64,000 nucleotides of DNA from the NCBI GenBank assembly GCA_030762175.1, contig CM060840.1:40988501-41052500 (forward strand). The letters run 5' to 3'. Under the pieces are notes generated by a model, which made no database searches, had not been told where the DNA came from, and was given only the letters and a program-made list of their open reading frames with translations. Shown here piece by piece: positions 49,774 through 61,139 of this stretch. The stretch comes from Metallyticus violacea. Lineage: Eukaryota > Arthropoda > Insecta > Mantodea > Metallyticidae. A program made the position numbers and the translations under genes. How positions within the stretch are numbered: the first letter of the stretch is position 1; each line of letters begins with the position of its first letter.

Positions 49774-50075
49774 GGTCCTGGTGGTGTAGTGGTAACCATA
49801 ACTGTCTTCTAAACCCAAGATGCCGGGTTCAAACCCGGTCAGGATCGGTGGATTTTTTCGGGCGTAAAAATCCTAAGTATGGCTTCCTTCGGAAGGAAAG
49901 TAAAGCAGTGGGTCCCGTGTCGTACATTTACGGCACGAAAAAGAACCTCATGCCTGAAAGAGAGGCCTCTGAGCAAAATTTGTAGGCCGTTTCATACCCT
50001 GGATTGAATGGGACGCTGATGACCTGAGATGTTAAAGAGCGTCCTTAAATAAAACGAATAAAAAAAAAAAAAAAA
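49774..50075 (+). mobile_element. SINE-A copy, full length
   Basis: Intact head (GGTCCTGGTGGTGTAGTGGT at 49774; A box TGGTGTAGTGG), body identical in plan to copy 1, and a 15-base A run (50061-50075). The head's B box reads GGTTCAAACCC, one change from consensus. Flanks carry a probable 9-base duplication with one mismatch, ACCATTGTC (49765-49773) and ACCACTGTC (50075-50083). Confidence 0.93.
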
Positions 50076-50083
50076 CCACTGTC

Positions 50084-52469
50084 CTCTTCGGACATCTGAA
50101 TATAAACACGTTTTCCTCATTAACAAATGGAGAGTTTTTATTAAATGTTTACTTGTATATCGATAAAAACTCCATTTCTGATGGCACCAATAATATTTTA
50201 AATTTAGGCATTGATATTAGACTAGGATTTAACAAAATCCACGTGGAGTAGTGTTAAATGACAGCTTACCTTCTCCTGCGGGGTAGTTCATCAATATTAT
50301 TGTTGGACCATTCTTTGATCTGCCGATAGTTAACGAATATATCGTGCCAGTAATTCCAGAACGCAGCTCTTATCTTTCTTTGCTTCTCTGGTTTTCGCTC
50401 AGTGCACCGGTCTAGTCAGTATTCAAGGAATATTTAAAGAAATATTCTTGTTAATTGCACAAAATATGTATCATAAAAGTGATTGCAAACAGCAAGAGAA
50501 GTTGTTTAAGAGCTGTACCAAAAATGATAAGTAGAGACTGGCGTCTGGTCACTGAATATACATTAACTGTTTGTCAAACATAGAACCTTCTCTTTCAACA
50601 GAGATCATGGAGAGTGAAAATATTTCAAGTTTCAGAGATGCCGTCTTTCCGCTACTACACCTGCAAACATCGAAATTAAACATTGTCTTTGTTGAATCAA
50701 TACGTTTTGTTTTTTTTCTGTAGACATTTTAATTCCTCTAGCTAAAATGGAACGTTTATTTCAAACGTAAAACCTAAAGCGGAGTTTATACATAATTGTG
50801 TTTTATTAAAATTGAAGCTTTTTATTCAAGCAAATGAATTTGTTTAATTTGTCATTAAGTATACAAGTATGCAATGTGGAAGGTAAATTCCAAATTACTG
50901 ACCTACTTTGTTCCTTAAGGCTAGAGAATATCAGCACGCAGGAAATCGGACAGAATATAACACGAAAGTCTCCTTAAACCTATAGATGAAAGTTGAATTA
51001 ACCTAGAGTAAACAGGTATATATGTTCGTTCTAGGGAGAAAGGCAAGATCAGGAATGGTCTGGTTTAGACCGGGAAGTTGGAAAGCTCAATAAATAAGAT
51101 GGTTCTGGCCGGAAAATCGCTACACATTCTGGTTGAATTTACTCACTGGGAATACCTGAGAAAAACTATTCCTGAAAACTTGTTTAAGGAATCAGAGGTC
51201 GATTGCCATCCTAGGATCTGTTTGCGAAACACACTAATTATGGTTGAGTATGGGCATCTTTATAGCCAAAGTGCGCGAAGCTAGAAGCAATTTATTTTCT
51301 AGTTAGAACGCAATAACTTCTGTAATTATAAATAATATGAAACATATTTCCATTAATATATCTGTAATGTCGTTCTATCCATTTTAATGCTTAATGATTT
51401 ATTATTAATATTGTTTTGTTTGTATTATTATTTGTTCCTCTTTCTAATTTGTGTATCACACTTAAGCATGTACGGTCTAAGACCTATGCATAAAATATAT
51501 TTGTATATTGTGTACAGAATGTTATAACAATATAGACACACCTACTACTTTATTCCTTTGTTTTCACGGACGATTTGGAAAGGCTAAGTGGTGCAGAATA
51601 ACGCAAACAGTTGACGTTAGCTAGACAGATATGATTTTAACTTTTAGAAAGTGCCATGGCATATTTACGTTCTTTTTGGGGGGGAGAGGGCTATGTAATT
51701 TTGCTCTAATGCATTTAAATTAATTCATTATGTTCCAACACTATACATTTTAAAGTGCTATAAACATGTGATTTATTTTTTATGTTAATATAGACATACA
51801 TATGAAATAGGAACAGCACAGTTTATTAAAATATTTACTAGAAATGTACAGAACAAAGTCAAAACGTCAGTTACTTAGCTTTGACAAAGCAATACCTTTT
51901 TCTCAAGCCCGTTAAGTAGTGCGCATCACTAGTAAAGTCCTTAAAGGTTGGTGCTCTTCAGGGTGAAAATTTGGCCGTTGTCAGGAGTCGAAGTAATCAA
52001 AACCTATTAGCATAGACTTGACACTCGCAGACGAATAAAGTTTCCATTGCGTCATGTGGCAACTGCTCCAACCTACTGAGTGGATGATGGAAGAGTTTCA
52101 ACTCCTCCTTCGTCGTGGTTAAATCGGCGAATAGATGGCCGGGAGCATAGAATGCAGTACATCAAGCTCATTAATGACGCCTATGCATGTCTTTTTACGT
52201 GGTAGAAGCCAAATGAAGCTTTTTAAACGTTCGCTGTGTTGAATGTAGACATCTAGAAACGATTTGAACATACGTACTTTGAAGTATGCGTAAACAAATC
52301 CTGATCTGGTTTTGCCAGATGTGCTTGCGTGGTAGAAATACGTAGCTTTTTTTTATTTCAACTCCATTGGACATCGCCAAGATTTGACTGCTAGGAAACC
52401 TGACTGAAAGTGCCATTAGAGGTTTCTCTCATTGTCAGGGATTCTTGTGACGAGGTACACTTCAACATT
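50084..52469. other. AT-rich DNA, no gene recognised
   Basis: A G-run (GGGGGG) lies at about 51678. The stretch 51890-52440 is slightly richer in GC and may include earlier parts of the transposase fossil that follows, but I could not recognise them. Open frames at 51078-51284 and 52416-52195 (minus) are unassigned. Confidence 0.4.
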
Positions 52470-52569
52470 TACGCCGAATACTTGAAGTTGCAAGATTAGA
52501 TCTCTATACTTGTTCAATTCTCACCTCAACGAACTCCTATTAAGAAAGTCTGCAGAAACTGCCATGTGC

Positions 52570-52765
52570 TCCAGAAGTGGCGTTGTGTAACTCCATGACA
52601 ATATACGCTACTGCTCAATCTCAAATCCACGCTATTGGCCTGGGAGCAATTCCTCCTACACCCCAAACTTATGGACAAGGGACATGCATCTGAAGAAGTT
52701 CTTCGCTAGCCATCTTTCTTCACCAACGATGACATCAAAAAATTAATACTGGAACGGTTTGTGGT
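52570..52765 (+). pseudogene. Fossil mariner-type transposase, catalytic part
   Basis: Pieces of a mariner-type transposase on the plus strand, with frameshifts. GVV-stop-LHDN (LHDN at 52591-52602) matches GVVLLHDNARPHTA, keeping the second catalytic Asp (52597-52599). The text that follows matches W-E-x-F-HPPYSPDLAP-DYHLF in worn, frame-shifted form (LGAIPPTPQT, LKKFFASHLSS). NDDIKKLILERF (52725-52760) corresponds to the NDDEVK...WF block after it. Too worn to say which mariner subfamily. Confidence 0.55.
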
Positions 52766-53306
52766 TATTATATTATTTCATGAATTAAAGTGAACACTAG
52801 GCAGAGGTATTTCTAACTATATTAACTATGGTTAGTTAATAAAAATAGCATTTTCAAAACAAATTAGTGTTTATTGTTTTTAAAGGAGCTAAATAGTTGT
52901 ACTTTCCAAGTATGTCTTACATAGTAAACAAAGCCGGAGGAGAAAAGTAATCTATTAATTATATTATGTTATTCTTAAATGACAGAGCTAGAAAATAAAG
53001 TTGAACGATTTTTCACATATTTGTGTGCATTGGCGGGTATACTTAATCAGTACTTTTTGTCTGTATACGTCCGGATGTTAAAAAATGGAGCCTTCAAATA
53101 GATAAATGTTTCCTTTTTATATACGAATATATTAAAAGTATAAGCTCAGAACTTTTAAATCCAAATGAACTACAGCTTGCATAAAATGTGAATTTATCTT
53201 CCTTGAAATTAATTATAATTTAGTACACATGTTCTCATTCCTTTTTTAAACTTTGAAACTCTTCGATTATAAATTTCGTTAGATTGGTTTTCTACTGCAA
53301 GAAATC
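52766..53306. other. AT-rich DNA, no feature recognised
   Basis: Nothing recognised. Confidence 0.45.
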
Positions 53307-53570
53307 GCTACGGATGACCCCCGTCGTTACGCTGTGGACTCGTGAGCGGGAGATATGGAGTTCGATTCCCACCAGAACCGTCCTCTCTGACTGAGTTTTT
53401 TTTCCAAGTTTTTATGGCCTCATAAATGGCAAATGCCGTGAAAGTGCCCTAAAACTTAGGTCTGGAAATTTTCCTTCCTTTAAAAAAATATTTTTCCCAG
53501 TTTATCATTTCATCTTATGTATCATCAGTGTCCAGTGATTCAGTAGTTAAAATGGGCAAACCACTCAAAC
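53307..53570 (+). mobile_element. SINE-B copy, older
   Basis: The head is worn at its 5' end but then reads GTGGACTCGTGAGCGGGAGA and GAGTTCGATTCCCACCAGAA, ACCGTCCTCTCTGACTGAG, GGCAAATGCCGTGAAAGTGC, CCTAAAACTTAGGTCTGG and CATTTCATCTTATGTATCA, following SINE-B throughout. The 3' CACCGCCTGTGGT block has decayed and no A tail or target duplication is visible. The open frame from 53528 starts within its 3' end and is incidental. Confidence 0.85.
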
Positions 53571-54446
53571 AACATACTGCAAAACAGAAAATAGTCACAA
53601 ACAACAGTGAGAACATACACCTCAAGCACATGCCCAATACAACATGTATGCTCAATTTCCACTTGAGGGGTTCTCTTTCTGAAGTTTTGTGGAGCTTCTC
53701 ACAAAAGTAGCATTAAAATAATAACTGTTTATTAACCTGTTCAACAACTATTATTTTCTACCTATGTAAAAGCGTCAAATATAAACGAATGTTTCTTGAC
53801 ATTGATAAAGGTGACTAATTTGGAAACTAAGAAAATAACTGTTTTCTAGTGAACGAAGATATTCCTGTGACAATCTAAGTGTGAAATTAAAGAAGCAAGC
53901 TAGTTGCAAGGACGTTATTACATTCGTTAACGAACACGGAAGGAAGGAATTCTTTTGTTTTATATTCAGGAAATAGCTAATTTGGTTTGTTCTTGGGATT
54001 TCACACTTACTGAACATACTTCTGAGGGACAATGAAACGAAAACGAAAAATTAGCGCTAAATGAGCTCAATTTTCTGCTGACGTCCGCTTATGTGAATAG
54101 AAATGATCCTCAAAAAAGAGTTTATAAACGTCATAATGTTTATTTCATCCACGGCAGAGTTTGTTTACAAATCACAAGGCATGTTCTATGCATCTAAGTG
54201 ATTTTGTAGTTCCTCATATCTCTCGCCCAACATGCAGATATCTATCATCTTTGTTTTAACGTCGTATTCATTTTTCTTCTTACCTAGAGCGACATTGTAA
54301 CAAATTTTTAAATATTACATTTTATTTTATTTGTGCTCTTCTCTAAAATCTACACAAATCCGTAGTATTTGTCCATTTATTGCAATAAGCTGTCATAAAT
54401 GTTCAACCCATTTTCATGCAATAATTGTAATTATAAATTAAATCAT
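53571..54446. other. AT-rich DNA, no gene recognised
   Basis: An 85-codon minus-strand open frame (54032 to 53775) is unrecognised. Confidence 0.4.
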
Positions 54447-54748
54447 GGATTCTGCAACATCAGCGTATTCTTCATTGCTGTTCGCGACTTTGAGCAGTAC
54501 CTCTCCACCCTTCATATTCTCCTGATTTAACACCTGCGGATTTTTTTTTTTTTTAATTTCTAAAGCTGAAATCCACGATGAAATGGACAAAGTTTCGATC
54601 CACTTATTGTAATAAAACAACATTCAAAGACAGAACTTTGAGTAAACTCGAAAAAGTCCATCAGAATTGCTTTCAGAAGTTCAAATGTCGTAAAGAGAGG
54701 TGTATCAACAGAGGGACAAATTACTTCAAGGGAGATAGAGCACAGTAA
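54447..54748 (+). pseudogene. Fossil mariner transposase, C-terminal third
   Basis: DSATSAYSSLLFATL at the start follows the DNAPAHTSLLVR block. After a frame change, LHPSYSPDLTPADFFFF-like text matches HPPYSPDLAPADFFLFPKLK with the third catalytic Asp position retained (the D of ADF). From 54560 the frame KLKSTMKWTKFRSTY ... LEKVHQNCFQKFKCRKERC ... NRGTNYFKGD stays open for 62 codons to TAA at 54746-54748. It matches the mariner C-terminus (LKSTLKGTRF ... FQKCFEQWKKRW-x-KC ... GDYFEGD). A 14-base T run disturbs the frame at the ADFFLF position. The N-terminal two thirds are missing. Confidence 0.75.
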
Positions 54749-56815
54749 AATTTTTTAAATATTAAAAAGAAAAGTTCGGTTATTTTTATGAACAGCTGCA
54801 ATAATCCGAGAATGACTGCGTTATATATCATCAATACTGCAATTTCTTGCATTAAATTGTTACTTGGAATGATTCTTACAGTTGGCTACTTGACGATCAA
54901 TTTATTGATTAATAATCTAAACAACTGAATACTTTTCAAAGAAGGAAGAAATATGATGTTTTGCTATAGTCAACAATTGTATTTGTTGACATCGCATGTC
55001 CGCTTTCGTTATACAGAGAATATTTGTTCTTAATATCATTCTGATTATCTCAGTAAAAGGTTAAAAGTTCGCGTGAAGGTCACACAATGCAACTGAATTG
55101 TACAATAAATCGCAGTATGCACTTTGCACAACCTTCGACATATAAACTTACTCCAGAATGACTCCAACATGGTTGTAACAAAAAGTTACAGTATTGCAGA
55201 GATTTTTTTAACTCCAGCTATCTGACTGTCATTGACTAGTTAGTTCCTCCACAACAAGAGAGGAGCTTTCTTCATCACTTCATAGCGGGTCATCACTGTT
55301 TAGCCCATTCCTTCATGGTAAAATATGGGAAAGCTTCCCATTAACCGTCCGGTCACTGTTTCATAAATCTTAGAGAAGGTTCTTCTTTGGTGAACTCGGT
55401 TTTACGATCACCTTCAGATAATTAGATCGTACAGAAGAATTAGAACTGGCAGAATAACCTCCCTATGGATGGTGTTATTTGTCACCCAAGGCATTTCCAA
55501 ATTGGCGCGAATTTTGTTTGTAAGGTCGGAAATTGTTGGACATTACCTGCTAGGTCGAAGAGACGATCACTATTTTCAACTGCTTGACTGCAATATTTGG
55601 TTCGAAATAACAATTACTCCATTACTATCAAATTCATATTCACGAAATGAAACACCATAACGAAAAGGTTTAGAAAATCCTATAGCTGACATTCTTGTAA
55701 AGGAGTTCTATTTTTGTAAATTCTGGTAAGCTGGATATTCTAAAGCATAGTCTTGCGTTATAATTAAAGTTCTGCAAACTAGTGTCGTGATATTTGCAAG
55801 TTTTCTTACAAAACTGTGTCAAAGGAAAAACTACTGAAATGCATTTGATCTACTTTTGTGCAAATCCCATTCGTTAGCACCTGCGCTACAAAAATGTACT
55901 CTGTATTTCACTAGTGTATTAAGCAATTTCTATTCAAAATATACTTACAATTCCTTGACACTGTGTTCTTTAGACAGCAAAACATGTTATCAAGTAGGAG
56001 GGCAAGCACAAGGCATGTAAGAACCCATCTGATCAGAAAACCTTGATGTAAGCGTTAAAGGAAAGGAGGCCTCTGGGTGCCAACAGATTTCATACAGAAC
56101 TACAACAATGCGCCTGGAGCGGGTTGGTTCGTTTTTTGTTTTCCCCTCCTGTGTTTTGTTTCTTTTTAAGTTGGCAGCATTGTAATTACCGCCTATAATG
56201 CTGTGGACTGGTTCTACACCTGAGCTATCAGCACCTGCTTAGCGCAGTGCACTTGCCACTTATTGAAGAAGGCCTGCTTTTGATCCTGCGGCTTTACGAG
56301 GCGCGGAGAGTTTTCTGTAATTATTGGGTTATGAAGAACATCAACGTTACTCTTCGCTTCCCTTCCTTCCAAAAGAGGGCATAAATCTAGAGGAGTTAGG
56401 AAAGAAACAAGGAAACTTCATCGACAAGAGCTAAAATTGAAAGCTTAGCTGAGCAATTCCCTGCAATAAAAATCTAAACGCTAAATACGATGGGATACTC
56501 TTAGCCCACGATTTTCTATGAAAAAAAAGTTTTTTTTCTGATTAAGTCACTTTACCCGACAAATTTTGAAAATGATTAGCAAATAAATTATTGTGTATCA
56601 ATATAAATTTAACCAAATTAAAATGTACCTAAAAATATTAAAAGGGAAGAAGAAGCACAATATCAGTATTATAATCAGAAGATGTCTGTCCTAGTTCTGG
56701 GCCCTGATTAGTTCATAAATGTCTTTCAAAAAAGATACGTTCACCTGAGTCTATATACGTATAAGTATAATAAGTAAGTTACACAGTTTTTAAGGAAAGT
56801 ATATGCATTTGCACA
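54749..56815. other. AT-rich DNA, no gene recognised
   Basis: A patch at 56210-56300 with CTTAGCGCAGTGCACTTGCC loosely recalls a tRNA A box but has no clear B box. The open frame at 55469-55660 is unassigned. Confidence 0.4.
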
Positions 56816-56982
56816 TATATATATATATATATATATATAATATAAATTAAAAATAAAAATAAAGTAATACTATTAACAATGTAACAAATTAACAGTAATA
56901 ATAAAGGTAGATAAGGATAAAACACTTAGATAAAGTCATACTTGAAATTGCTATATTTCGAACTACTGCAGTTCTTCTTCTT

Positions 56983-57283
56983 CTTCTTTTTTTGATTGGT
57001 TTATTTATGGACGCTCTTTAACAGCTCAGGTCATCAGCGTCCCATTCAACTCAGAGCGTGAAACGGCCGACAAATTTTGCTCAGAGGCCTCTCTTTCAGG
57101 CTTGAGGTTCTTTTTCGTGCCGTAAATGTACGACACGGGACCCACGGCTTTACTTCCCTTCCGAAGGAAGCCATACTTAGGATTTTTACGCCCGAAAAAA
57201 TCCATCGGTCTTGGCCGGGTTCGAACCCGCGTTCTTGGGTGTAGGAGGCAAGTATGGTAACCACTACAGCACCAGGACCGGCT
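56983..57283 (-). mobile_element. SINE-A copy inserted in the palindrome loop
   Basis: Full body and head on the minus strand, B box GGTTCGAACCCGC intact, head end GGTCCTGGTGCTGTAGTGGT (one change in the A box relative to copy 1) at about 57261-57280. A 13-base target duplication, AGTTCTTCTTCTT, flanks it at 56970-56982 and 57284-57296, within a TTC-rich stretch, so its exact ends are ambiguous by a few bases. Confidence 0.9.
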
Positions 57284-57445
57284 AGTTCTTCTTCTTGCCA
57301 TTGAAGAACTCCAGTAGTTCGAAATATAGCAATTTCAAGTGTGACTTTGTCTAACCACTACACCACCAGGACCGACTAGTTCTTCTTCTTGCCATTGAAG
57401 AACTCCAGTAGTTCGAAATATAGCAATTTCAAGTGTGACTTTGTC
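57258..57445 (+). repeat. 94-base tandem duplication spanning the SINE head and palindrome arm
   Basis: TAACCACTACAGCACCAGGA at 57258 recurs at 57352 as TAACCACTACACCACCAGGA, and the following ~75 bases (CTAGTTCTTCTTCTTGCCAT through AGTGTGACTTTGTC) are repeated nearly identically. The unit joins 23 bases of SINE head to ~70 bases of palindrome arm, so the duplication came after the SINE insertion. Confidence 0.9.
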
Positions 57446-57484
57446 TAAGTGTTTTATCCTTATCTACCTTTATTATTACTGTTC

Positions 57485-57532
<48 letters not shown>

Positions 57533-57663
57533 ACCGAACAAGAACAAGATGTTCAAATGTTGATTTCTGCTTAAACGTAAGAGATAACGGCCCATTTTCT
57601 GCTCCAAGAAAGAAAAAATATGCAGATATTCGATATATTGCATACAGTTTATGTCATTTTCAT

Positions 57664-57689
57664 TATATATATATATATATATATATATT
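57664..57689. repeat. (TA)n microsatellite
   Basis: About 13 TA units; its left flank does not match the TA-tailed repeat. Confidence 0.9.
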
Positions 57690-60600
57690 ATTACATCTTA
57701 ATGCGTTTAGTTTGTTAATAACTGGCAAATATAACAAGTATACTATGAAATCTCACAAACAATATGATATTTTGAGTAACTGCATGCCAAGTAAAGTGAT
57801 GGTTAGTTTGTACCACTCGTTCCGTTCTGAAACATGACCACCTTCCTTGAGAGAGGTTTCAATTGGCATTTCAAGTACAATTAATTTCCAATAGAGGGCT
57901 GAAGGATAAGTGGAAAGATCATCGCCTCCAACGCCATCTTATAGGGAACTTCAATATTTCTTAGATAATTTTGTCCAAGGACCCAAGACTTGAAGTTCCT
58001 TCTAGAGGACTTACTCTCGCAAATGTTCCTAAAGAGAGTACGCTATCCCCAGACCACCAAGGCAGATTAAGATAATGGTTAATAATGTCAGGTGATAGCT
58101 AGGACAAATTATAGCAAGTAAAGTAGTGAAAAGCAAAATCTCTGTCCTATTATATGTTTTCACTGAACAAATGAGCTTTTCTTCTTTATCTCGTATTGTG
58201 GACCAATATGCCCTTGCCATGTAAAGGAAGCAAATATGCCTTGCTAAACACTAAACCGAGTTCTAGAAAGAGCTCTCAGAAAATAAAAGGCTGCTGTTTC
58301 CTTATAGACCTCGGCCTCCGGGTTTGAATTTGTTCTTTAAATTTATCATGTGTGCATATCACTTTGACGGATGTTTGTTTTCAATTAAGTAATTATCCCT
58401 TTGCTGTTTCTTAAAAAAATTAAGGACAGTTATTTGAAATTTTGCATATTTTTAACAGTTTTTAATGTTTAAATTTATTATTTTGAGCTTAAATTACTAG
58501 AATTGTTCATTAAGGATTGTTTTATTTGTCATATTTGTAATATTTATGCACTCTCTTTACTACATTTTCCAGAAGTTTATCGTGTGTTGGATATCATCTC
58601 TGTGGAAATTGCCTATTTCTTTAAAATGTTTTAAATTCAAACAAGAGAAAATTTTTCACTCATTACTAATTTTTTCTCGCCAATAAACATCATTCTTAAC
58701 ATACCCCAAAACAAAAAGGCTTCGATTTCTATACAGAAAATAAAATCATCTTCAAAGTTTGAGTTAGAAATGAAAGTGAGACAATCTATCCAGAAATACA
58801 ACATTGAACTTTTTAATGTGTATAAGGTATATAATGTTTGAACCGTTTGAGGTTGCGAAGTAGATATAGGACTTTGTGATGGTAGTGCTACAACAGGGCA
58901 AGTGGTTCAACCAAGCTTGCTTACAAGTCTACAAAACTTGTTCTGCTTCCTCTGAGGAGGTTCCTTTCTCGCTAATGGGAATTGATTACGTTGTCCACCC
59001 GCAACTTCATCTTGCTTTAGTAGTGGACGTAAAGCCACCTCCGACCCGCAAAACGCTGTAAAACTTTCCGAACCTAAAACTTCATACACCATCTTCTGGG
59101 CCTAAGAAACCATCAAATGCGTAATTTTAGAAGTACGGAATATGCAGCAGGGAATCCTAACATATGGTATGAAAGAAATGCAATTAATTTACAGATACTT
59201 TCAATGCGTTATATTTGGTTATTTATCATCACTGTGTGATAAATCAATTAAAGCTAGCAGTTTTTAAAATTAAATATGTATCTTTCAGCGATACTAATGA
59301 CAGTACTTTCGAATTACTAGTTTAAAAATAGGCTACTTAAAATAGAGTGAAGATTTATGTAAATGACCAAATAATAATTTTTGGATTATTTATCACTTAA
59401 TTTAAGAGAAGTTAAAACGCTCTATTCCTCCCAATGTTAAATTTAGAAAACTTTATGACACATTATCTCAAAAACTACTAAAGATAGCTAACATTTGCGC
59501 CGTGTATACTTTTGTCATTTGAGTGACGAAAAAAATTGAATAATATGAATGTTGCACATTTCTTAAATATCAAGATGCAATTTTATTTTTAAAAAAATGC
59601 AATTTTTTTAAACATCTGTGCACAGTAGTTTCAAGCTTTTTATTAAATTAATTGTCGGTATACTTTATTTAGTTGATAAATATTTTAATAGTTTACATTT
59701 TCATTTAAATAATATAGTACAATGGAGCATTTATATGAACAATTAATTTTTTCCAGAAATTCCAATTAAACATAAAATTTATTAGAAACTCAAAATTTGT
59801 AGAAGAAACAGAACCTCAAAATTCTGAAGAGTGGTAGTTTTTCATAACTTCCTGTTGATTCTGATATCTTTTTCTTCTTTTTATTTAATTATTTATTTTC
59901 AAAATAATTACAAAAAGATATTTTCTCTGGAGAAAATATTCACAAAACTATTGATTTTTACCAGAATAGGTAAAAAAATACATATAGTTTTTAAAAATAG
60001 CATTTATAAAATAATTAACATTTTCGTATTATTTAAAGATATCTTAATAAATGGAAAAATTATAATATTTATATAAAATTAAAATCTGAAAATGTAAAAA
60101 CAAACATCGGAATAACCATCTTAACTCCACTTAAGGATTTAAAATATAAATTTATCTACCAGCGAAATGCATTCAGTCTTTTAGAGTACGATAAATTTAC
60201 ATTACTTAATACAGAACATTATATGGTAGGTTTATGCGACCTGGCACCGATTTAGAAATTGAAATCACGATTTGACTTTTCCCAAACGTTCACCATAACA
60301 TTTTCTTAAATGTGGCCCATTATAAACGGAAGGAGAAAGCAGATCTCAGATGTTAAATCCTTGTCTTAGCGAATTAATTACGAATTAATTAACAAAAGAA
60401 AATAAAACGACAGACAGCCACTAGCTCCCAGTCATTGCTGAGTGAGTTACTGTATTTGTGATCAGTAATGTTTCATATTTTACGTTAGGAAAATCATCTA
60501 GTCCCACACGACATGAAGTAATAGTTACATTGAGTACATAATTTTGTCATAAATTTACTGTTTGGTAACATTTAGTATCTCTAACTCCTTTAATTGTAGA

Positions 60601-61139
60601 CACGGATTTTCTTCCTGACAAGATGTATTGTTCAATTTATCAGAATCCATGGCTGACAAGTTGAAACAGAATACATTATTAAAGGGCAAATAGTCAGGAA
60701 GAGTATCAGAAACTGCAGATTTAACTTCATTATGAACGTTATTCCAAACGAAATGGAGCGTACCTGTAAACAATATTTCTACTATTATATTGCTGTAGTA
60801 TGACTGCAAAATATTTACTTTTTGATTCTCTTTGAGCAATATGCTGACTTAAGAGATTTAACTGATTAATTAGAGTACATCGGAAAGAACGAAATGCGTG
60901 TAATTTTGCAATTTGCCTTTTGAGATACCATAACATTTGTGCTAATGAGGTGTAGCTTATATGCACCTTTCTAACCGAATGTTTAAATTTTAATAAATCA
61001 TAATATGTTCTGCATAAGCGTTTCTCGAATTAGAGTTATCAAACTTATTTTCAAAATGTACATTCTGATGAATTTATATCAAATAATGAAACAAACCTAA
61101 ATGTTACTGCCGGCCCGTAGATATATGCAGTACATTATA
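57690..61139. other. AT-rich DNA, no gene recognised
   Basis: 59400-60110 is extremely AT-rich and its 81-codon open frame (59831-60076) is low complexity. Minus-strand open frames at 60839-60555 (94 codons) and 60966-60739 are balanced but unrecognised, as are those at 58876-59092. Confidence 0.4.

Larger units (their letters stand above)
56816..57528. repeat. Long palindrome built of the TA-tailed repeat, SINE in its loop
   Basis: The left arm (56816-56978) is the reverse complement of the repeat at 45761, running from a TA tract through CAGTAATAATAAAGGTAGAT, AAGGATAAAACACTTAGA and GAAATTGCTATATTTCGAAC to ACTGCAGTTCTT. The right arm (57393-57528, plus a duplicated part from 57299) is the same repeat forward, ending in a TA tract at 57487-57528. 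Before the SINE landed, the arms were separated by only ~13 bases (CTTCTTGCCATTG). The left arm keeps more of the repeat's 3' part than the right arm, which has a short deletion before its TA tract. Confidence 0.82.

Noticed and set aside
52195..52416. Minus-strand coding gene (73 codons) next to the mariner fossil
   Set aside because: No motif, no conserved domain, and of a length expected by chance in a window this size.
56210..56300. A third tRNA-derived SINE (CTTAGCGCAGTGCACTTGCC)
   Set aside because: The A box is suggestive, but the B-box position (GCTTTTGATCCTGC) is poor, and no tail, body match or target duplication is present.
59831..60076. Mitochondrial insertion suggested by an Ile/Phe/Lys-rich frame
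   Set aside because: Composition only; no mitochondrial protein, tRNA or rRNA motif can be followed on either strand.
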